Source: Allolobophora icterica (Eukaryota > Annelida > Clitellata > Crassiclitellata > Lumbricidae). From it: a stretch of DNA of 64,000 bases. The first letter of the stretch is position 1, and each line of letters opens with the position of its first letter. Below the pieces are notes generated by a model that saw only the letters and a program-made list of their open reading frames with translations, did not search any database and was not told the DNA's origin. The DNA lies in assembly GCA_963556255.1 (NCBI GenBank), contig OY744607.1, positions 53,931,283 to 53,995,282 of the forward strand. Reading direction: 5' to 3'. The translations under genes were made by a program, and so were the position numbers. Below are positions 44,893 to 58,000 of the stretch, piece after piece.

Positions 44893-45859
44893 AAATAATA
44901 ATAATCAGTTATGCTAAACAAACAAGAGCCTGTAAAAATGCACTACAACCACAAAGGCAGAAGGAGGAAAACTGGTGCAGGAAGACGGTGAGGAGGCGGA
45001 TGATCAGGAGGAGGAGACTCTGGAGAAACACGGTGACGACACGAAAGATGATGGCGATGATAACGACGAGAAGGATAAAGAGTGACGACGCTAATAATGA
45101 CGAGAATCCCTTTGCAACGCATGCAGTCTTTGAACAGCTTGCTGGCCAAATCACGCATTAGAATCTACAAGTATCTCTAATAATTTTGATTTTTTTCACT
45201 TAGTAATCTAAGTACGGTACTTAATGAGTTGGCAATCCGACTCCAAGCGCATCTGCATTTTCACACAAACGCATAAGCACACAATAATACCTCTAACATT
45301 TCCGGTTTGGCCTTACGACAAATTTGTCTAGTGTTTTTCTGTCCGTCGTAGCGTTTGACTTAAGAGGCAGGTTTTAAATTTCATGGCAATAACTGACATC
45401 GCCAATATCAACACAGAAAACTTAAACAAACCGCCATTTAAAATCGACAACATAACCTGACCACGCGAGATGTCGCTAGCGACGCTGTATAAATAAGTAA
45501 GAAATTGAAACAGCGGTAATCGTAGTTTAATCATTCTAAAAACGATATTTAAGAGCTAAGCGCGGCGAGCTCTGCGTCAAATCAGATGTTTTCCAGATGA
45601 ACCAAGTAAACACAGAAACCGGTTGCCAAACGATTAGGGAGAGAAGCAAACAGAGGAGCTATTCCAGGGAGATGTTTTGTCGTTTCAACAGATATTGGCT
45701 GGAGATTCAATTCAAGAACGTAGTATTTTTGCAATTATGAAAAGGCATTAGTCAAACACGGTCTAAAATATTACGTTTCCAAATACGGTTGTGGTAAATT
45801 TTTCATTTATTTAACACTAACATTCATAAGTGAAGAAATAAAGCATCACTTACCAATTT
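44616..45859. other. Upstream of MASTL exons; promoter and start exon not located
   Basis: A SINE (44665-44850) and an (AAT)n run (44842-44905) lie here. CpG-containing sequence near 45450-45600 might hold a promoter. Short minus-strand frames (45328-45534, 44943-45158) do not resemble the MASTL N-terminus and lack a phase-0 donor, so none is assigned. Confidence 0.4.
44665..44850 (+). repeat. tRNA-derived SINE, full body with AAT tail
   Basis: A-box-like AGCCAATTAGTTAGAAC and B-box-like GGGTTTGAATAACC are followed by TTACTGTGTAAAGACTTCGA, GCAAGTCCTTCAGTCAC, GATGCTTGGTCATTAGATAG and TGGCACTTAATAAATGC. An (AAT)n tail follows directly. Confidence 0.75.
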
Positions 45860-48052
45860 CAGAGGCGTAGCCAGGAGGGGAGCAGGGGGAGCGGTCGCTC
45901 CCTCTGAGACCATTTTCCAAAATGTGGGGCCTTTTCACAATTTATAATTTATTTATTCCAATCGTTGAAAATTTATTTATTCCAATCGTTCGAACGACAT
46001 AAGAAATATGTCACATTGTCTTTAAACGGTAACTTCTTTCAAACTTGCACTACTGAGCAGTCGGCTTAGGCAAAAGTTATTCTTGTTACACGTAGGCCTA
46101 CTCCTACATTAGAATTCTTAGTTCTTTTAATATTCTGGAAAAAAGTGCTAGAGAAGGCTTTCAGTTTATCAACATTATTTACAGAGAAGTAACATTGATT
46201 TGCAGTGATGGGCAATAGTTAACTAAAAAGTTGCTAACTTTTAGTTTAACTAAAATTTTTAGTTAAGGTGAAAGTTTAACTAAAAAAATTAGTTTAGTTA
46301 AAACTATAGTTTAACTAAATTTTTTTAGTTGCTAACTAAAAGGTTTAACTAAAAAAATCAGCAATATGCAACTATTTTTCCACAATGAACATTGAACACT
46401 GTCAACAAAAAACCATTTTAACACTGCATGATTTAAGCATTAACAGCCTGTATTTTCAAATGCATACACTACGTACAGTACACCTGTAACTGTATGTCAG
46501 AACAGTACACATTGCATAGTTTGAAGGTGAAATTGTCATTGACGCTGTGCATTATTACAGTTCACTTACCTCTGTTATTGTGAAAATGCTTGTCGTAAAT
46601 AGTTGGAAAAAAGTTGGAAAAAGTTTAACTACTTTTTTTTAGTTTAGTTAACTAATTTCCAAAATCAGTTGCTAACTTTAGTTAAACTATTTTATTTTAG
46701 TTGGAAAATAGTTTTAAAAATAGTTTAGTGCCCATCACTAGCGTTGATTCAACTATTTGAAAACGATATGAAAAGCATGCGAAATAAATTTGAATCTCAG
46801 TTTGAACGGATTGAGAATGAAGCAGCTGATCTGGTTCAAATATGTGATATTAGGCCTAGGGGCCTACTATACTGATATATGAGCAACGTAGAGTTTGGAA
46901 AAGAAAGAGATTCCATGAGGAAATGTCATGATGGAATATCTGATTTCAGAAAAAATCATAGTTCAAACCTACATAGTGTCACTGGATTGTGTCATAAATA
47001 GCACAACTAAAAGCTTTGAGCATTTTTTGCAAAATTAATGTGTCTGCCAAGTTTAGTTGTTTAACCGCAAAGCATCTTAGCAATGTGAATGCCGATAATG
47101 CGACTACATTATTATCTTTGGTAGCCTACATGTACTCGGATGTCATCAAAAGTCGAAATGAAATTGTGCAAGAGTTTGTTTCATTTACAGACATGTACAA
47201 GGAAATAATCAGTATTATGAATTAGGAAAGTTCCAGTGTCAAATCGTAATCGTAATCTCGCGAGGTTTCTACGGCGCATAAAAAACCGAAGCTGCGGGAA
47301 CCATGCAGCTTATTAACAGGCGCTCAGTCAAATCATACTCGACAGGCGGGAGTGAAATCGGTTCCAGGTCAATATCCAAAGGGATCAATCAGACGGCTAA
47401 GGTGGTGGTGTTTAAATTAGGGTTGAAACGGCGAAAGAGGTGAGGGGAAGAGAAGGAATCGGGATAGGATTTGTGAAAGAGCAGTGTTTTCAGTTTTAGG
47501 CCTAAGTGAAAGACCTGTGGAGAGATAGCAAGAGGTGAGGTTTGGTGAATTCTTAGGATGGATCTGACATTTCTCGTGGTACTGGTGGGAGTTTGTTCCA
47601 GAGGGGTTGGACAGCTATAGCTATGGAGCGATTCGCAAATTTTACCGATGAGGTGATGGAAGGGTGGAGAAGACTTAATTAGTGTTAGTGCAGAAGTGGC
47701 GCGGGTTGAGTGGATTGGTTGGATCGTGAAGAGCTGATGGAGATAGGAGGGCTATGAGGATTGAAGTGTATTATAACGAAGTAATTGATAACTTTGCTAA
47801 AATGAAGCCTAGACGAAAAATGCTGTTGTAATTGGTTTGCGCTTGTATACTGTCATGTTATAGTATACTATTACTCGTTTACTACACATACTGATTTTGC
47901 CACCTTTTGGGTGTTTCAGTGTTTATATTTAAAATACAAAATAAGTACGTATTTAATCATAATGAATGTAATTAATTGAAATTATCTATTTTGTAATTGG
48001 GGGATTTTTATATGCTCGCTCCCCCTGGTGTTAAAACCTGGCTACGCCACTG
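45860..48052. mobile_element. hAT element with transposase remnants
   Basis: The termini CAGAGGCGTAGCCAGG and CCTGGCTACGCCACTG are inverted repeats differing at one position. CTTACCA occurs on both sides, though four bases separate it from the left terminus, so the target duplication is imperfect. Plus-strand remnants near 46742-47222 (SQFERIENEAADLVQI and SRNEIVQEFVSF, among others) may derive from a hAT transposase, but stops interrupt them. A smaller MITE is nested at 46203-46741. Confidence 0.7.
46203..46741. mobile_element. MITE nested in the hAT element
   Basis: The ends CAGTGATGGGCAATAG and TTAGTGCCCATCACTA are inverted. The interior is dominated by TTAGTTTAACTAAA palindromes. TTGATT occurs at both flanks. 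Confidence 0.7.
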
Positions 48053-48062
48053 CTTACCATTG

Positions 48063-48538
48063 GGGTCGTTCATAAAGGACGTCCGCAAAATATGACCTAC
48101 TTTGGACCCCTCCCTCCCCCTTGTCCGCATTTGACCTTATAATACTCTCCCTCGCTCCCCCTTTGCGGACGTCCGCACGCCTAAGCCAATTTTTAATGTC
48201 ATCATCATTATTTTTACAATTATTCCACAGTAGGGCCTACCTGTGCACGTTTAAGTGACAGTTCGGGAACTTCGGGTTTCATATATCAGGATGTGCTGTA
48301 ATAAAAGCCTCCTTACAGTCTCAGTAAAGGTTATACCATGCAAATGGTTTCAGGCAATAACTTCACTGAACTTTTCGTATTTCGGGGAAGGTTGAAACAA
48401 TGTGGTATTTAAAAAAACTATCAAATTTAAAAGTTTAGATGCGGACGTCCTCAGTGGTCATAACCCTCCCTCCCCTTGTCCGCATTTCGATGACCCCTCC
48501 GGGCCTTCCCCATTGCGGACGTCCTTTATGGATGACCC
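48063..48538. mobile_element. Palindromic element with CATAAAGGACGTCCGC ends, copy 1
   Basis: It opens GGGTCGTTCATAAAGGACGT and closes GTCCTTTATGGATGACCC. Inside are CCCTCCCTCCCC-rich subterminal parts. No target duplication was recognised. Confidence 0.65.
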
Positions 48539-48874
48539 CTGTCTGGGTGGCGCTTTATACATTTTCATTTACAACGCATCGTGTTGAAAGTGGAGACTGC
48601 TTTGTTGTTGTTATTAGATTGGAATTTCGGGAGCATTCATATGACTAAGACGATGGCCCATGGAGACTGCTTTTCACTTGTGAAGTAAATAAATAGGCCT
48701 ACGCATAACCAACACAAATCATGCATGAATGTATTCGCCACTGCCGTACAAACCCGCGATATGGCAAAGGTCCATGTTTAAACTATTAACATAAAGTCAG
48801 TAAATCCAAATTTGAGGCAAAGATAAATTAGGTTTCCTACTAGCCAAAACGTATTAGGCCTACTATAGGCCTAT

Positions 48875-49148
48875 GGGTCATCCATAAAGGACGTCCGCAA
48901 TGAGGGGGAGGGAGGGGTCATTGAATTGCGGACAAATGCGGACAAAGGGGAGGGAGGGCTATGACCAGTGCGGACGTCCGACTTCTAAACTTTTAAATTT
49001 GGTAGTTTTTTAAACACCACCTTGTTTCAACCTTCAAAAAGTCAGTGAGGTGATTGCCTAAAACCTCATGCATGGGGTCAAATGCGGACAAGGGGAGGGA
49101 GGGGTCTAAAGTGGGTCATATTTTGCGGACGCCCTTTATGGACGACCC
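48875..49148. mobile_element. Palindromic element with CATAAAGGACGTCCGC ends, copy 2
   Basis: It opens GGGTCATCCATAAAGGACGT and closes GCCCTTTATGGACGACCC, with the same GGGGAGGGAGGG subterminal sequence as copy 1. Confidence 0.65.
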
Positions 49149-49793
49149 AACGACGTTCCAGAAAACTGGAACGTCGTTGCATTGCTACGAGGCAAAATAT
49201 AGTTCAGAACCCAAACTTCATCATCTGCAGGGGCGTCTAAAGTCTACACCACAGAAACCTTAATTTGGAACAAATGCTCCATCCAAGAAATGGGGTAGGG
49301 TGGGAAGATCTGTAAGTGCATGCGTAATCATTTACGGGGGGGGGGGGAGAGGATGGGAGGGGAGTTGCTCCAATGACTTGGGGATGGACGATCATCTGTA
49401 GTAATAAACACTGAAATTTTTAAAGCACTGCTTGAAGTAAAGTCCATAAGCAACAGCCTATGCACGAACGCTGCGTCTTGTCAAAGGGGTTGTCCAGTGA
49501 TCCTGTATGAAGTATGAATTATACAATACACATATTTGATACTGCCCTCCTTTGCGGGTGTCTAGAGGAATTTTTGTAGGGGAGTGGGAAAAGTTTTGTG
49601 GGGGAAGGGCAAACTTTGTAGTGGGGAATTAAATTTTGTTTTTTCATAGATATTCACAAACACAGAACATGTGACAACTTTAAAATTAAATAATGGTCAA
49701 GAACTTTATCTAAATAATTAAGTGTTTTTTCACATGGAAAATCATGTTGGGACTGTTGTAATATTCATAATAATCAAAAGACTTAATTTTTGT

Positions 49794-50019
49794 CATGGGC
49801 GTCCAGAGGGGGAGCGAGGAGGGTGCATTTGCCCCTCATTTTAAAAATTGTCTCGTTTTGTGTTCATGAATAGCTAGCTATTCTATGCAAAAAACGTCAT
49901 TTTGCTCCCCTAGAAAAATCCCCCCGAAGAAAAATCCCTGCAGACTCCCATGATTTTTGTAAAATATTTGCAAAATCAAGGAAGGCAAATGCCCCTTCCC
50001 TCCCCCCTGGACGCCCATG
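49794..50019. mobile_element. MITE with CATGGGCGTCCAGAGGGG ends
   Basis: CATGGGCGTCCAGAGGGGGA and TCCCCCCTGGACGCCCATG are inverted. No clear target duplication was found. Confidence 0.6.
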
Positions 50020-50279
50020 CACTCCTTCCAAAGTTCAGAAGGTCATACATGACCATATGATAGAGCATCGATGGTAATGAGTATATTTGTGAGTGAAGGA
50101 TTTGCTCAAGGCCCCTACAGCGAACGCCCGACTGAGCAATGTTAGAAGCAGGTTCCAATTCATTCATTGTTACCTTCACAGTTTTATCATCACACAAGTT
50201 TAAAAAGGAAATTACTGTGCGAGTTTTATAAAGTTGCATTCGCAGACAGAAGTTAGTAAGGTGGACTGTCATTGTAATT

Positions 50280-50415
50280 AGTAACTTCCATTGGGCCGGT
50301 GTCTAATGCACAAGGCATCAACCGATGGCACATCAAAACCAAGCCGTGATCAGGTCAATATACAGAAGATCAGTCCAGAAGACAGAGAGGCAGCCTATGG
50401 TAGATAAGCAATTTG
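50280..50415 (+). repeat. Dispersed repeat with GTCTAATGCACAAGGCATCA core
   Basis: It shares AACTTC..TTG, GTCTAATGCACAAGGCATCA and GAGGCAGCCTATGGTAGATA with copies at 52075-52215, 54530-54600, 58865-59000 and, reversed, 32613-32665. Confidence 0.7.
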
Positions 50416-50432
50416 AAAGAGTGGCACTATGA

Positions 50433-50772
50433 CAGAGGTGGCAAACCTTTTTTAAGGTGCATACCAAAATGCTGCTAAATCATTTAAAAAAATACCATCG
50501 TGTGCCCTTCGGAATTTTGTACAGTATATAATTATTTTTCTCATATAGGTTTTAGTTAACAAAGCGTAGCAAAAAATGAATTAAAGACGTTATTTGAAAG
50601 ACTGTTTTTGAATTGTGTTAAAATAAAGTCCTTCAACAAAGAAAATGAGGATTTCTACATGAATTTTGTATTTCTAAGTTTGAAATTTTGGGGGATGCTC
50701 TGAATTCCACGTACCCAAAAAATTTCAACGCGTGCCACTTTGGGCACGCGTGCCATAGGTTCGCCATCCCTG
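50433..50772. mobile_element. 340-bp hAT MITE with exact target duplication
   Basis: It opens CAGAGGTGGCAAACC and closes GGTTCGCCATCCCTG. The flanking CACTATGA is identical at 50425-50432 and 50773-50780. Confidence 0.88.
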
Positions 50773-51179
50773 CACTATGATAAGAAATGATTTTATGTAT
50801 TGTGACTTCTGTAGCACCATTACTGTAACGCACAAGGTAATGGTAATTGCAAATTTATACAGCGCCACTTCAAGAGAGAATCGTCAGAGGCAAAGGTATC
50901 AATCGAACGTTACTTTCAAATGACAGACTAGGAACAGGCAACCTAACAGCACGAGAACTGGAGAAACAAATATTTTTAACATATCTTACTGTTTTTATTT
51001 CATTTGAAATTATATCTGACGGTAATGAGTCAAAGACAATCTGTTCTGGAATGGCTCGTTAGTCATTCTATCAACGATGTCCAACTTTACATGGGTGATT
51101 TGAAAACACGAACAGTGAATGGCAACAGAAATCCTACAACAATCGTGCATCTATTTTAATATTATTAATAGAACTAATA

Positions 51180-51410
51180 CGGTAGTAATAATAATAATAA
51201 TTAATAAAATGGTAATAATAATAATTATAAAAGTGGTAATAATAATTAATAAAATGGTAATAATAATAATTAATAAAATGGTAATGATTAATAAAATGGT
51301 AATAACAAGAAAATGGTAATAATAATAATAATTAATAAAACAGAAAAAATAATAAATAAATAAAAATGTTAATAATAATAATTAATAAAATGGTCACAAT
51401 AACATTGCTG
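51180..51410. repeat. (AAT)n-rich array with AATGGTAATAATAATTAATA units
   Basis: Imperfect units with no coding content. Confidence 0.85.
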
Positions 51411-52074
51411 TAGCCTTTTGCAGCACATTTTCCCTGCCGGAACTTGACGGGTTCAGCTAACCCAGACATTTTATATCTCCGGAGCTCTTTTAAGTCCAGA
51501 CGGATCATATGAACCTCGGGCAAAAAATAAGCCATTACAGAAAAATGCCGTTTCTGATTTTCAATCCTGGTGGATCATGCAAACCAATAAAAAAATAATA
51601 AATTCGGGACTCCCATTTTCGCTAATTTTGGTATAAAACAGAGAACAATTAGAAGACTGTCCATCCCCAAACAACACAGAGGGATTGTTTCTACCTTTCA
51701 TATAATAATAACGGCAATGAGTCGTAGATAATAATATATAAAGTACATATATATTACAATATATATTATATAACAATAATATTTATTGTTCTCTCTCTCT
51801 CTGTTGTTCATTGTTTAAAGTCTTTTCTGTTTCCGCGAGGCTCACACGATGAGAGCACCTCTGAATAGTTCACACTGTGAGAGGTGCTTTATAAATTCCC
51901 AGATACCATACCATACTTATGTAGCAATTAATGTTTCAAAAGAAATTAGGACGTTGTAAGAATTTCGAACAATAAATTTACGAAAACTGATTAGAAAAAC
52001 AAAGACCGTGGAACATGAATATTGCTTTTCAAAAGCACAGATTAGAATTCAAATTCTAATTAGTAAGATTTTAT

Positions 52075-52215
52075 TGCTTCTGTGTCTAACGCAGAAGGCA
52101 TCAACCAATGGCACACCAAACCCAAGCCATAATCAGGCCAATATCCATAAGGTTGATCCATAAGACAGAGAGGCTCTGTGGCAGTCTATGGAGGATAAGC
52201 AGTTTGAAACAGGCA
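52075..52215 (+). repeat. Second copy of the GTCTAATGCACAAGGCATCA family
   Basis: It contains GTGTCTAACGCAGAAGGCAT and CACCAAACCCAAGCCATAAT, then GGCAGTCTATGGAGGATAAG. Confidence 0.65.
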
Positions 52216-52795
52216 AGTTTTAAGTTGAAAACGAAATGACACAAGCGACTGAGGAGAACGGACATATACAGGTCAGAGTTCCAAAAAGTAGGTTCATCAA
52301 CTGAAAAAGAACAGCTCTTGATTTAGGTATGATCAGATAAAGATAATCAGATGACCTTGTGCGATGGTAATAGCCACTTTGTGGTACTGTTAGTCCTCTC
52401 AAACAGCCACACACAGACCACGTTTGAGTTCTCGGATGCCACACGACTTCCAGTGGTTTTCCACTCAAGCTGGGGAGAAAATTTCGTAGTTGAGCGACAT
52501 AAAAACAATTTATGCCAGAAATATGTCCAAAAAAACCATAAATACAAAAAAACAAGACACAAACATTGATTTCCAAAACAAAAAATCATATCTGCACAAC
52601 AACTGAACTTTCAAAGTCACTGTGCTCTGATGGTAGTCAATTTCTGGCACTGTTAGCTCTCTCAAACATCAGCTCACAGATTGTAGTTGAGCTGTCAGTC
52701 ATGCCACAAGATTGCCGGTGATTTTCTGCTGAAGATGCCACCATCACCGATGGGTAGAAAATTTCATAGTTGAGTGATAGGGGTCCCGGTGGAGG

Positions 52796-55027
52796 TTACT
52801 TCCAAGCCCGGTTGAGTGCCTTGCGAGCGGCCAGTCGCTGGGTTATGAGGGAGACCGCTATCATGCCGACGAGCACGCTGCTGATGAAGAAGTAGTCGAA
52901 GTCCTCCTTCAAAACGTCGAACATCTTTGATGGCATGACACGAGTGTAGAACAGATCTGAAAACAAGGTTCATGCTTTTGAAGTCATTCGCGTCTAAACG
53001 TAAGACCTGTCTGTTTCAGCTTGCTCAAAGCCCCTTGTGTATGTGTATGCATGTATGTATGAGTATGTATTAATGCATGTATGTATGTATGTATTTGTGC
53101 ACATATGTATGCATGTATGGATGTGTCTGCATTTGAGTATGTCTGTATTTGTGTATGTATGTACGTATCGATGTGTATGTAAATGAGTAAGTATTTATTT
53201 TTATATATGTTTGTTTGTATGTATGGAAGTGTATGTATTTGCATATATATATGTATGTATGGATGTGTATGTAATTGAGCATGTACTTATTTATGTATTT
53301 GTGTCTGTATGTATGGAAGTGCATGTATTTGAGTATGTGTGTTTGTATTTTTGTATGTATGTATCTTTGTATGTATGTTTGTATATGTTTGTATGTATGG
53401 ATTAGCACTGCCCTCCTCCTTTATCTAGGCTTGGGACTGGCACAACCAGAGTATGGGCAGTGTCAACGATTTACCATCCTTACTGATCAATAAGTGCACT
53501 GAAGAATACAGACATTTTTGATACACCTGAAACTCATTACTTAACGATACCATGAAATAACCAGGTCATTTTGTATGGCTTAATAAATGAAGCGGTGCCT
53601 CAAATGGTGGAAGAGGAATAATTTCTTATGGCTGCTATGAGAGAGACAGAAAGAGAAACAGAGGAAGTGGGTTGGTCACATGCTGACAGGGAATTCCCGG
53701 CTGAGAACTATCATCGAGGGAAGAATGGAGGGAAACAGAAGAGGAGGAAGACCTCGACGGAGGAAGCCCAACCTCAAGATGAGTGTGCCACTGGACACCT
53801 GAACCTACCCAAGGGCAGCAAACTTGACGAAGATATAATTTTGGAATTCATGGTGCTGACCGTGTTATAATGAACCACGTTATATAGAGTCTCCGGTGTA
53901 GTTTGCCACTTTTTTTTATTAGTTTCTGAAGTCTGCTTACCCAGCCCATAGCAGAGGATCAGGCTGGTCGACTCGAGACCAGCCGGAGCCGTATGGATAC
54001 CATTGATGTTGAGGACGTTCTGGTGATAATTGATGATGTGATCTGGGGGTCGAGGCAGTTCCGGAAGGTACGGAATGAGACCCTCCTCTCTACAACACCA
54101 GCCAACAATAAACACCACTATTTCTATGGCCAAATCTCCCGCACTAGTCCCTAATCCAATAAAATCTAATCCATAACTAATTTAATCCAATTCAATCTCA
54201 TCTAATCTAATAAAATCCAATCAACTTAAATCAAATCAAATCTAGTTCAATCTAATCTAATATAATCCATAACTACTCCAATCCAATTCCATCAAATGCA
54301 CTCTAATCCAAGTGCATGGGAAATTTATATAGCACCAGTAGCTAATGTAGGAGAAATTCAAAGGCATGCAATATTATAGAGAAGAGTTTATACAGCACAG
54401 TTCCGAGTAAAGCAGTTTCAGATTTTTTCTGGATGCTCGATAGTGTAGTGGTTAGCATGCTGGACTGTCAACTGAGAGGTAGGGGTTCAAATTCCCACCT
54501 GGGCATAAATTTGTTCTACCTTATTACTATTAATTAGTAACTTCTATAGTGCCAATGTCTAATGCACAAGGCATCAACTGATGATGCAAAGGACCATCTA
54601 GTGGACCAGCAGAGCAATTTAGATGCTCGCAATATAACCTAAGTAATGGATATTGTCATTTCTTACATTACCCTTTACCGTATATGGTGAACATGTCTGA
54701 CTCTCATAATAAGCCATGGCTAAGCAAATAAAGTTGCGAACACTACCAACCCAAATAACAACCTGCGACATGAACTTCTCAGCCTCTCTTTCCACAAAAG
54801 CTCAGACCGTTTGTGGCTTCACTGTGTTATTTGCAACTATAATTACGATTAAAAAAATGGGGTTAGCTCAGATGACCGCTCTTCTTAAGATGGCTTGACA
54901 ACGCGTCAGGAATTTCTGTTTTGTTACTAAATGAAGAGTTACCTCGCTTCCTGAGACAAAACCTCTGGTCTTCGTGGATCGATAAGAATCTTAGGCAGTC
55001 CAAGAACTCCTCCAGTCTCCAGAGCAA
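52796..55027 (-). CDS. EMC1: EMC1 C-terminal domain, membrane anchor and tail
   Basis: [60 protein letters not shown] and [20 protein letters not shown] precede one hydrophobic segment, [18 protein letters not shown] short basic cytosolic tail follows, [14 protein letters not shown], matching the family ending KLLNRAWR. The stop codon is supported by this match. Confidence 0.96.
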
Positions 55028-58000
55028 CTGTATTTAAGAATGAAAAATTTCAATTTTTATTAGAAATATTAGCAATCTGCAGGGCAATAGGGTTACAATA
55101 AAAGAAATAAAAACAAGCAACAACAGCATAACAAGAGCAATAATAATAATTGTCAAAAACGTAAAATCCAGGGTCCTTTCTACCTTTGTAGAAAGAACCC
55201 TGGGCCATTGTCCTGAAGCAGAGCAATATATATCCATTATAATTAAGATTGGTAATATCAGTGATACCTTCCATAAAAATAATCAAACAAATCAATAGGA
55301 CAGAGAAGCAACTAGCCTCCTGATCAGTTCTTTCTCAACTCAAGATAACACCTCGAATAAAGACTATAATAATAATAGTAATAATAATAATTATAATAAT
55401 AATAATAATAATAATAATAGTAAATATAAAATAATGATTAATAATAGTAAAAATAATAACAGAACTGATAATAAAAGTAATAATAGCAATAGTAATAATA
55501 AAAGTAATAATACTGTAACAGTAATAACAATAATAATAATAACATTAATAATCGTAATAATGATCAAACTAATAAAAATTAAATTAAAATAATAAAATAA
55601 TAACAACAGCATAGCGAAAATAATCGCAAAAAACGTTGAGATGCAACTCACAGAGCAGCTGCTTGCTTGTGATTCCTTTCTCGGTGATCGTTGTTGCCAT
55701 GGCAGCGATGTGTCCAGGGAAGATGTACGCCTGGCGCATGACGATCGGAGGAGGTGGAGGGTGGAATGACGAGAAGGCAGTTGCATTGCTCTGGCGCGTC
55801 CCTTCGTACAGTTCCAGCACGGCCAGTTCCATCCGTCGCTGCTTCTGGTTCCAGTAGTTGTACTGCAGAAATCAATGTTCAAGTTTTTTTTGGATGTACC
55901 CCAAGCCCTGACAACTAAAACATGGTGATTAATAATAATGGTAATGATAATTATAATGTACTTCAGCGCTTATCTATGGCTATCCAGCATTTCAATCCAG
56001 TGCTTTTTGTAGCACATTTCACCGACAAAACCATCTGTGAAGAACACTGCCCTAATTTTTGTAATCCCAATGTATGCAACTTAAATGGCACCTTAAAACT
56101 TTGTGAATTCATCGGTCACTTAGTGTCCACCCTTGGCTGTCCATCTCCCTCAGCGACTGACCATACCTCTGATTCAAGAATCGATGTCTGGCATGTAAGT
56201 CTAATATTGTTCATTCATTTTTATTCTGCTATTTACTTATTATGGAAATTTATATAGCACCACATATATATACTAACCAGGTGAAAAATGTCACCAAGAC
56301 TGAACATTCATTTGTTAGAAGTCAGTTGAAAGGTCGGGGTTCAAATCTGATTACAAATATCTGCTTCACCTTCACCCCCCGACCAACTCAGCAACGATAA
56401 TGAGTACACTGACCGTACAACGTCAGCGGGAGGACAAGACAGCCAGGGAGAGGACTGGCCACCCTCAATCGTATGCCGAGGCCAAGCAAAATGATGTTGT
56501 TAACAGTTCAAACCCATGGCTGCCTCTCGAGGTTAGCCTAAGGGATTCCTCTTTTTCCTACAGACTTACCACTACCAAGACTTACCATGACCCAGACCTA
56601 CGACAACCCATTTTAACACAAGCCAGGCTTTCCATGACCCAGACTAACCACAACCCAGACTTACCACGACCCAGACTTACGACCCAGGCTGTCCATGACC
56701 CAGACTTACCACGACCCAGTTTTCCGAGTGCATGAGGTGGATCGGTCCCTTGGATCTTTTGTGTGTGCAGTGGAAGACAAGGTTTCCTGTCACCCCATCG
56801 ATCAGATACACCGTGAAGAAGGCAGATGCTGACACAGAACAATCGACATTCAATCACAGCTAAATAATGAATCAGTCACTGTTGAAGAAATTAACCAATC
56901 AACTACATGTTAAAAGATTAATTGATAAACTACATGCTAATTAATTAATCAACTATGTCTTACAGAACTTAATCAACCAACTACATGTTCAAGACATTAA
57001 TGAAAGAAAATAATAAACGAATCAATGAAGTAATTAACCAATTAACAAGATTATTCATTTATCATATGAAACTTGACCAAGAATTCAAGAAACCAAAAGC
57101 CAGACAGTTATGGTCACTCATAATGTCTTAGCCTTTTTTCTCAGCGAAAATGTTAAGTGGATAAAAGAAAGCTGTAAACTTGGAGAAACCTTTCTGCTGC
57201 GGTTCTTCGCCTTCCGTCAGAACAGCGATGAGATTTGGATTGAGGTACTTGTACTGGACGCTTCGATCTTCCAAAACAATTCCCTGTGAATGGACGTGCT
57301 CTGTGAACAAGAAAACGACAAACTAGCTTTTTAGCATTGTTCGTGAAGGAGGAGGAGGAGAATAAGAAAAGCAGTCCCTTAACACTTTAATGATGAGATG
57401 CATTGGTTTCCCAGTCGCTTTTAGTACGCTCTCGTCGTTAAAGTGTTAAGCTAGCCTGAGAAGCAGCCATGTGTATTTAGTGTTAGCGACTTCATTTTCT
57501 TAGCCTCAGCATAAGAGGATGGGTGGACAGTCCTTTCCCTCACCGTCTCATCTTCCCATTGTAACACAGATGGCTTAATTATATGGTAAAATTCAATACT
57601 GAAAATTAAAGTACTTAGTTACAAAAATATCAAAGGCAGACCACGACATAGCATCATTTGGACTAACACAAATGACCGAGGACAATGGAGATCATTTATT
57701 CGTACACATCCCCACCAAATGACTGGCATCAGAAAATGATGATGATGACTATGATGATATTTTCGTTGCCCTCCCAACAGTAATCTGTTAAACTCAAAGA
57801 TTTTTACCAATGCCTCGTTTGGTGATGACTTTCGTGATCGTCTGGGTATTCTTGTTCGTATCCACAGTCCAGAGTTGGTTTCCAACCAGCTGAAACGAAA
57901 ATAGGCTTTACACAGGCAATGTTGAAGACATTCTGCCCACTGTTGATGTTCTGTATTGCTCAAGCAGCAATATATTCAGTAACAACAGATCCAGTGGCAA

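Larger units (their letters stand above)
50020..52795. other. Intergenic region downstream of EMC1
   Basis: It holds a SINE body (50085-50165, minus), dispersed repeats at 50280-50415 and 52075-52215, a hAT MITE, and an (AAT)n run. Possible EMC1 polyadenylation signals (AATAAA, minus) are at 52070-52075 and 51782-51787. A 67-codon minus frame at 51332-51535 has protein-like parts (PEVHMIRLDLKELRRYKMSG) but no recognisable family. Confidence 0.45.

Noticed and set aside
45328..45534. Minus frame considered as the MASTL start exon
   Set aside because: It has no similarity to the MASTL N-terminus and no phase-0 donor joins it to the exon at 44560-44615.
54430..54500. Possible true tRNA gene
   Set aside because: A and B boxes are present, but no closed acceptor stem or proper anticodon arm is seen, and the same head occurs in dispersed copies. 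It is better read as a SINE.
54716..54898. 60-codon plus-strand frame
   Set aside because: It is short, intronic and unlike any known protein.
55922..56257. 111-codon plus-strand frame in an EMC1 intron
   Set aside because: It matches no family I know, has mixed composition and no supporting splice signals. It is probably chance.
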